Source of the DNA: Lachnospiraceae bacterium XBB2008
Lineage (GTDB): Bacteria; Bacillota; Clostridia; Lachnospirales; Lachnospiraceae
Length of the DNA: 64,000 nucleotides
Assembly (NCBI GenBank): GCA_900102235.1
Contig: FMVL01000005.1
Span: 310,001-374,000 of the forward strand
Reading direction: 5' to 3'
The notes beneath the pieces were generated by a model that saw only the letters and a list, made by a program, of their open reading frames with translations, was not told where the DNA came from and did not search any database. Positions 59,148 through 64,000 of the stretch are shown one piece after another. Each line of letters opens with the position of its first letter. Position 1 is the first letter of the stretch. The position numbers were made by a program, and so were the translations under genes.

Positions 59148-62006
59148 ATGAGATATTATGATTATGCTTTTAGCACAGATGTTGACCAACTACCGAAAAA
59201 ATCAAAAGTCGATTTCAGAGAGTTTGGATGGTACAGATCACCATTATCCTGTGTGAATGAACATATGTTTCGGAATATGAGAAGCAGCATATGTTTTTTT
59301 GCCTACAGAAATGATGATAATACTGTCCGTGCCGGATTCACATTTGATGAATCAAAGATCACATACCAGGATACATATGAATATATCAAAGGAGAGCTTT
59401 ATGGCGTTTTTCGGATCAAGAAAGTCGTGGAGGAACCGCATGAGATAACCATGTATCGGTTTTTGGACTTACTGGAGGAAGGACAAAGAAGAGAGTATAT
59501 ACAAAGGACTCTCAGCTATGTCGAAGCAGCCAGACTGTGGATACGCAGTTATCAATCTAATTCAGGTGATAATCACCTGAGTCTGCACTATACATTCGAC
59601 GAACGTATCATATCTGACGGAACCGGCGCTGTATCAGGGATATATGATCAGAGCCTGATGAATGAACTGAATAACATTGAAACCCATTCGAATGTTGCCG
59701 GCTGCAAGGGTAACCTGGTTCATTACATCATATCTGCCAGGAGTGCGGAAGCGTCTAAAGATATGATCGCCAGATTGATGCAGGGCTTGTACGCTGCAGG
59801 GCGTATAGGCGGCAGACGCATGGAGTTTATAAGCGAAATGGAACCTCTTGTGTACAGCGGAAACAACCATATAGAGGATCTCATTGAGAATAATTACGGA
59901 GGCGTGATCGTTTTTGACCTGACTGAAAAGTTCGGATGTGATCCTGTGGATTATGTGATGACAAGTAAATATCTTGAAAAACTGCTGAAGAAGTATCGGA
60001 ATCACTGTCTTTTCGTCTTCACATACAATATTGATAATCCGGGCTTTTCCTATCAGCTGCTGCCGAATTTAAGTAAATACGTGATCCCTGTCATGATCCG
60101 TGAGGGAAGCGGCGACAGAAAGGCTGCCGTCAAATACATGAAGTCGCTGATAAAAGGCTCTGAGTATTCCGCCTATGCAGGCCAGGCCGGCGAATTCATG
60201 AAGCTTTATCCCGGAAATGTTTTTACGCAGACAGATGTGCTGAATGCCTTTGAGCGATTTGAAAGCTGGTGTATCAACAGGAATATCCTGAAAGCATATG
60301 ATTATGATACTTCGCGCTGTTTCATGCTCGATCGTGATGAAGGCTCCGCATACGAACGGTTAAACAAACTGATCGGACTGGATATCGTCAAAAAACAGAT
60401 AGACCGTATCATCACTGCGGATATGGTTGAAAAGGAACGTGAAAGGCGCAAAGGCAAGGATTATCAGCCTTCTTCCATGCATATGATATTTGCGGGAAAT
60501 CCGGGAACGGCAAAGACAACGGTCGCAAAACTGTTTGCCGGTATCGCAAAGGACCGCGGTATATTAAAAAGCGGCGCATTCGTTGAACGCGGCGGTATGG
60601 ATCTGTGCGGATTAGGAGCTGTGCACGCTATCAGAGAAGCGTTCACCGCAGCTAAGGGCGGTGTGCTTTTTATCGATGAGGCATATTCCATGTTCGGTGA
60701 CACAGCTGTCGCGGTGCTCATCCAGGAAATGGAAAACCGGAGAGATGATGTGATAGTGATCCTGGCGGGCTATAACGAGCGCATGCAGGATTTCATGAAG
60801 ACAAATGAAGGGTTAAAGAGCAGAATACCTCATTGGGTTGATTTCCCTGATTACTCTGTCGATGAACTGACGGAAATCTTTAATATGATGCTCGAAGAAC
60901 GCGGGTTCACAGCCACGGATGATGCCGTCAGGGAAGCCTGTTACATCTTTGAGAAGGTCAGATATACCGACAACTTCGGTAACGGCAGATATGTCAGAAA
61001 CCTGATGGAGCGCGCCGCGCAGAATCAGGCGGTCAGGCTTATGTCGGACCGTGAGAACCCGGAAGCTATAAGGAAGAACACTCTCTTCAGGATTGAGAAA
61101 GATGATATATGTATGCTGGATGAAGGCCTGAAAGCAGGTCGGCCTGAGGGAACGGCAATGAAGGAACTGGACGATATGGTCGGTCTTAAATCCGTGAAAG
61201 AGGTAATCCATAAAGCGACCGCTTATTTCAAACTTCAAAAACTCAGTATGGATAAAGGCCTGACAAAGGATAAGGCTTCGATGCATATGGTCTTTACCGG
61301 TAATCCGGGTACGGCCAAGACGACGGTGGCAAGACTTTTTGCAGAGATCATGAAGGATGAAAATGTGCTTCCTACAGGTGTGTTTGTCGAAGTGGGACGC
61401 GCGGATCTGGTAGGCGATCATGTCGGATCCACCGCTCCCTTGGTAAAGAAAAAGTTCAAAGAGGCAAAGGGAGGCGTGCTGTTCATAGACGAGGCATATT
61501 CTCTCTGCGACGGCCATAAAGGCGGGTTCGGAGACGAAGCGATCAATACCATCGTTCAGGAGATGGAGAACCATCGGGACGATGTGATCGTTGTATTTGC
61601 CGGATATCCGAAACCGATGAAGGAGTTCCTGGACCGGAATCCGGGCATGCAGTCCCGCATTGCGTTTCATGTAGAGTTTGCTGACTACGATATCGACGAG
61701 TTGTGCGCGATCACACGGCTTATGACAGCGAATAAAAAGATGACTATCACTGATGCTGCAATGAATAAGCTGCGCGATATCTATAAGTCGGTGCGGCATG
61801 AGAATGATTACGGCAACGGCCGGTTCGTACGCAAGATGCTCGAAGAGGCGGAGATGAATATTGCCGAACGCCTGATGGGCATGAGCGAGAGTGAGCTTAC
61901 GAATGAACTGATCACGACGATAGAAGAGCGCGATATCCCGGAGTATACACCATCGTCATCGTCTTCTGAGTTGTATCGTCGGTCTAATGTGGGTTTCGCG
62001 TGTTGA
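59148..62006 (+). CDS. AAA+ ATPase with two CbxX/CfxQ domains and a degenerate N-terminal region
   Basis: A 952-residue protein. The second AAA+ domain has P-loop GNPGTAKTTVAKLF near residue 449, Walker B VLFIDEAYS near 505, sensor ILAGYNERM and Arg finger LKSRI. The third has GNPGTAKTTVARLF near 718, VLFIDEAYSLCD near 778, VFAGYPKPM and MQSRI. Both replace the usual second P-loop Gly with Ala. Residues about 180-345 look like a worn-out AAA core (GGVIVFDLTEK, then HCLFVFTYNID) with no P-loop. CbxX/CfxQ ATPases remodel protein complexes, rubisco being the known case, and related modules occur in SpoVK and type VII secretion EccA. The client here is unknown. Confidence 0.85.
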   Translation: MRYYDYAFSTDVDQLPKKSKVDFREFGWYRSPLSCVNEHMFRNMRSSICFFAYRNDDNTVRAGFTFDESKITYQDTYEYIKGELYGVFRIKKVVEEPHEITMYRFLDLLEEGQRREYIQRTLSYVEAARLWIRSYQSNSGDNHLSLHYTFDERIISDGTGAVSGIYDQSLMNELNNIETHSNVAGCKGNLVHYIISARSAEASKDMIARLMQGLYAAGRIGGRRMEFISEMEPLVYSGNNHIEDLIENNYGGVIVFDLTEKFGCDPVDYVMTSKYLEKLLKKYRNHCLFVFTYNIDNPGFSYQLLPNLSKYVIPVMIREGSGDRKAAVKYMKSLIKGSEYSAYAGQAGEFMKLYPGNVFTQTDVLNAFERFESWCINRNILKAYDYDTSRCFMLDRDEGSAYERLNKLIGLDIVKKQIDRIITADMVEKERERRKGKDYQPSSMHMIFAGNPGTAKTTVAKLFAGIAKDRGILKSGAFVERGGMDLCGLGAVHAIREAFTAAKGGVLFIDEAYSMFGDTAVAVLIQEMENRRDDVIVILAGYNERMQDFMKTNEGLKSRIPHWVDFPDYSVDELTEIFNMMLEERGFTATDDAVREACYIFEKVRYTDNFGNGRYVRNLMERAAQNQAVRLMSDRENPEAIRKNTLFRIEKDDICMLDEGLKAGRPEGTAMKELDDMVGLKSVKEVIHKATAYFKLQKLSMDKGLTKDKASMHMVFTGNPGTAKTTVARLFAEIMKDENVLPTGVFVEVGRADLVGDHVGSTAPLVKKKFKEAKGGVLFIDEAYSLCDGHKGGFGDEAINTIVQEMENHRDDVIVVFAGYPKPMKEFLDRNPGMQSRIAFHVEFADYDIDELCAITRLMTANKKMTITDAAMNKLRDIYKSVRHENDYGNGRFVRKMLEEAEMNIAERLMGMSESELTNELITTIEERDIPEYTPSSSSSELYRRSNVGFAC

Positions 62007-62028
62007 GACTGATGCGATGGAAACAGGC

Positions 62029-62056
62029 TTGACAAACGGACATTTTGAAATATAAT
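62029..62056 (+). promoter_or_regulatory. Promoter of the TetR/CPBP genes
   Basis: Perfect TTGACA (62029-62034), 16-base spacer, perfect TATAAT (62051-62056), 38 bases before ATG 62095. Confidence 0.8.
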
Positions 62057-62080
62057 TAGCATTATATAACAATGATTATA
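62051..62080 (+). promoter_or_regulatory. Candidate TetR operator
   Basis: Two overlapping inverted repeats: TATAAT-TAGC-ATTATA (62051-62066) and TATAA-CAATGA-TTATA (62065-62080). The first includes the -10 box, so binding by the encoded TetR protein would block transcription. Confidence 0.5.
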
Positions 62081-62094
62081 CAAGGAGAAAAACT

Positions 62095-62658
62095 ATGCCG
62101 CCGAAAGTGAAAGTAACAAAACAGATGGTTGCTGATGCCTCGTTTGAGGTGATCAGGGCAAGCGGACATGAGAATCTGAATGCCAGAACGATCTCGGAAT
62201 ATCTGGGATGCTCAACCCAGCCGGTGCTGTACAGCTTCAAGACGGTTGACGAGATCAGGGAAGCAGCCTATGAGATTGCGGACAGTTATCATACCGGGTT
62301 CATCATGCCGAAGGAGGCCGATGAGAATCCGATGCTGACGCTGGGACTTAACTATGTGAGATTCGGTCAGGAAGAAAAGAACCTGTTCCGTTTTCTGTTC
62401 CAGACGGACAAGTTTGGCGGGAAGGATGTAGCCCATCTTATGGCTGATCCGGGGCTTTCGGAGATACTTAAGATCATGGCAGCAGGCCTTAAGACAGATA
62501 CAGAGCAGGCAAGGGAGATGTTTTTGTCGTTCTTCTGCGTGGCTCACGGGATGGCAAGCCTGCTTGCCAATAATTCAATGGAATATGATGAGGAGCAGTG
62601 CAAAAAGATGCTGGAGAACGTTTTTTACGGAATGATCGCTGCCGGGAAAGGAGCCTGA
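62095..62658 (+). CDS. TetR/AcrR family regulator
   Basis: A 187-residue regulator. The N-terminal HTH is seen in VTKQMVADASFEVIRASGHENLNARTISEYLGCSTQPVLYSFKTVDEIREAAYE. The C-terminal ligand domain (LGLNYVRFGQEEKNLFRFLFQTDKFGGKD and MFLSFFCVAHGMASLLANNSM) is of the TetR WHG-like kind. RBS AAGGAG before ATG 62095. It has a strong promoter with inverted repeats over its -10 box, typical of autorepression, and is followed 1 base later by the CPBP gene, its most likely target. Confidence 0.9.
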   Translation: MPPKVKVTKQMVADASFEVIRASGHENLNARTISEYLGCSTQPVLYSFKTVDEIREAAYEIADSYHTGFIMPKEADENPMLTLGLNYVRFGQEEKNLFRFLFQTDKFGGKDVAHLMADPGLSEILKIMAAGLKTDTEQAREMFLSFFCVAHGMASLLANNSMEYDEEQCKKMLENVFYGMIAAGKGA

Positions 62659-62659
62659 T

Positions 62660-63355
62660 ATGCGTAAATTATATGAAAAGAAAGAAATACTGTTCGCGGT
62701 GCTTTGGATCGTAGCGTACTGCGTCATTTTCGGTACCATAAAAGGTAATCTCGGGGTTGAGAGTATCTACAGTCTGATAGCGTTGCTCGTTTTCTCGGCC
62801 GGGATCATCGCATTCGTAAAGGCTAATCATCTGGAAGAAAAATACGGTCTTGCCGGATGGCCGAAGGATACAAAGAAATATCTGTTCTTCATACCTATGT
62901 GGGTACTTGCAACAGGCAATATCTGGGATGGCTATTCACCTTCATGTCAGGGTTCGTCACTTGTGTTTGCGCTCCTCTCCATGATCCTGGTAGGATTTGT
63001 GGAAGAAATGATATTCAGAGGATTTCTCTTCAGGGCGATGCTCGGAGAGAATAAGGCGGTCGTGGCGGTCATAGTATCAGCCGTTACATTCGGGATCGGT
63101 CATATCGTGAACCTGTTTACCGGACAGGCAAGCTTTGAGACCGTGATGCAGATCCTCTTTGCCATCAGCTGGGGCTTTATCCTGACTATGGTATGCTATA
63201 AGAGCGGCAGCATCATACCGTGTATCATAGCGCACTCCGCGATCGATGCATTATCGGTGATCGGCGCGGATAATATGCTGATCGACTGGATATACATCAT
63301 ATCAACGATAGTGGTTGCGTTTCTCTATTGCATATATTTGAGGAAACATGGATAA
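62660..63355 (+). CDS. CPBP family intramembrane metalloprotease
   Basis: A 231-residue membrane protein with about six to eight helices. The CPBP/Abi motifs are present: GFVEEMIFRGFLFRAM (EExxxR), FGIGHIVNLFTG (HxxxN) and IIPCIIAHSAID (His). Such proteins are CAAX-protease relatives used in bacteriocin self-immunity or processing in some Firmicutes; the role here is unknown. GGAG lies 8-10 bases before ATG 62660, at the end of the TetR gene. Its end overlaps the dihydrouridine synthase start by 8 bases. Confidence 0.88.
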   Translation: MRKLYEKKEILFAVLWIVAYCVIFGTIKGNLGVESIYSLIALLVFSAGIIAFVKANHLEEKYGLAGWPKDTKKYLFFIPMWVLATGNIWDGYSPSCQGSSLVFALLSMILVGFVEEMIFRGFLFRAMLGENKAVVAVIVSAVTFGIGHIVNLFTGQASFETVMQILFAISWGFILTMVCYKSGSIIPCIIAHSAIDALSVIGADNMLIDWIYIISTIVVAFLYCIYLRKHG

Positions 63356-64000
63356 AAGATCAGAAAAATCTTCCGTATCGGTTGAGATGGCGCCGATGGA
63401 AGGCATCACAACAGCAGTATTTCGCAGGGTGTACACGAAGTGGTTTAAGGGGATAGACAGAATGTACACCCCTTTTCTCGTTGCCAACAGTACACACAGA
63501 TTCAAGACCAGGGAGAAGAGAGAGATAGAAATCTGTTCGCAGGATCTGGTGCCGCAGATCATGACTAACAATGCACAGCACTTTATCTGGGCCGCACTTG
63601 AACTTCAAAAGGCAGGATTCGGAGAGGTGAACCTGAATGCGGGATGTCCCTCGGCCACCGTCACAACGAAGAAAAAAGGCGCCGGAATGCTCGAAGATAT
63701 CCGGGCTTTTCGAGCGTTTCTGGATGAGATCTTTTTAGCAAAAGAAAGCGGGAGTTTTCCGGAGATATCCGTAAAAACAAGAGTCGGAGTCTCTTCATAC
63801 CTCGAAGCGGAGGATATTGCGGACCTGTACTCGCGGTATCCGTTTTCAAGAGTCATAGTCCATCCCCGCATAAGAGATGATTTTTATAAAAATGAGCCGA
63901 ACAGGGAGGCTTTTGGGATCTTTTATGACAGGATACCTCATGAGACGCTTGTATTTAACGGCGATCTGAGGACTCCGGAAGACGTGAGAAAGATCCGAGA
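63348..64000 (+). CDS. tRNA-dihydrouridine synthase, truncated by the window edge
   Basis: An open frame from ATG 63348 with no stop before base 64000 (217 codons). It begins with the flavin-site motif SVEMAPMEGITTAVFRRVYTKWF and has NLNAGCPSATVTTKKKGAGML with the catalytic Cys typical of Dus enzymes, then SVKTRVGV and VIVHPRIRDDFY (normally HxR). Dus enzymes reduce uridines in tRNA D-loops using NADPH and FMN. The YRRP-like segments normal for the DusA/B/C subgroups cannot be judged because the C-terminus is missing. GAGGA precedes the ATG. Confidence 0.9.
   Translation, partial: MDKRSEKSSVSVEMAPMEGITTAVFRRVYTKWFKGIDRMYTPFLVANSTHRFKTREKREIEICSQDLVPQIMTNNAQHFIWAALELQKAGFGEVNLNAGCPSATVTTKKKGAGMLEDIRAFRAFLDEIFLAKESGSFPEISVKTRVGVSSYLEAEDIADLYSRYPFSRVIVHPRIRDDFYKNEPNREAFGIFYDRIPHETLVFNGDLRTPEDVRKIR

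Noticed and set aside
60813-61799. Minus-strand open frame of 328 codons opposite the AAA+ ATPase
   Set aside because: It lies wholly within conserved AAA+ coding sequence on the other strand.
54008-62006. Prophage or complete integrative element
   Set aside because: No integrase, terminase, portal, capsid, relaxase or replication gene is present; DUF3846 alone is not enough.

Overview
The window reads as a chromosomal segment from a low-to-mid GC Gram-positive anaerobe of the class Clostridia, most probably Lachnospiraceae. The evidence is the ireB-ruvX-DUF1292-RNase J order, a type III glutamine synthetase, the PucR-type regulator/ftsE/ftsX/PcsB-like/CtpA block, the NifU-like plus GGGtGRT pair, many AGGAGG ribosome-binding sites, lipobox proteins and no outer-membrane genes. 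The species assignment is an inference from gene content only.

Layout. Positions 1-5239 are a tight housekeeping operon: end of ireB, ruvX, a DUF1292 protein, RNase J, a YlbF-family protein, a short MltG-like membrane protein, a TrmR-type methyltransferase and a U32 hydroxylase-type protein. These are RNA- and tRNA-processing functions with overlapping starts and stops. Next come glutamine synthetase III (5258-7360), an MBOAT acyltransferase with an AlgJ-like partner (7395-9938), tRNA-Gln(CTG), a secreted repeat protein on the minus strand, an M13 lipoprotein peptidase, an ABC exporter and a lipoprotein (11732-17015). A diguanylate cyclase with a sugar-binding-protein-like sensor follows on the minus strand, then an XRE regulator and the strongly codon-biased NifU-like/GGGtGRT pair (19660-21390). 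After these come a histidine phosphatase and MATE exporter (minus), an NhaC antiporter, an Mbeg1-like hydrolase, an acyl-ACP thioesterase and a CvfB-like S1 protein.

Positions 27874-33144 form the cell-division/peptidoglycan block: regulator, ftsE, ftsX, a murein hydrolase activator and CtpA. A PHP phosphoesterase, two copies of a 38-bp palindromic repeat, an OFA transporter, a GH31 alpha-glucosidase, a secreted protein with four internal repeats, and a second MBOAT/SGNH module (minus) follow. The oligopeptide importer oppBCDF-oppA (41020-46963) starts from a promoter that overlaps the divergent MBOAT promoter. A CDF metal transporter and two ABC transporters follow, up to 53960.

Positions 54008-62006 look like an accessory module. 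A sigma-70 region-2-like domain is fused to a WYL domain. Then come an AT-rich orphan gene, a type I toxin-antitoxin-like locus, a DUF3846 protein and two proteins I do not recognise. The last gene is a 952-residue ATPase with two CbxX/CfxQ AAA+ domains and a probable degenerate third. Three consecutive genes in it share an upstream DNA element with constant internal spacing. This is the best candidate in the window for an undescribed system. The window closes with a TetR regulator, a CPBP protease and a truncated tRNA-dihydrouridine synthase running off the right edge.
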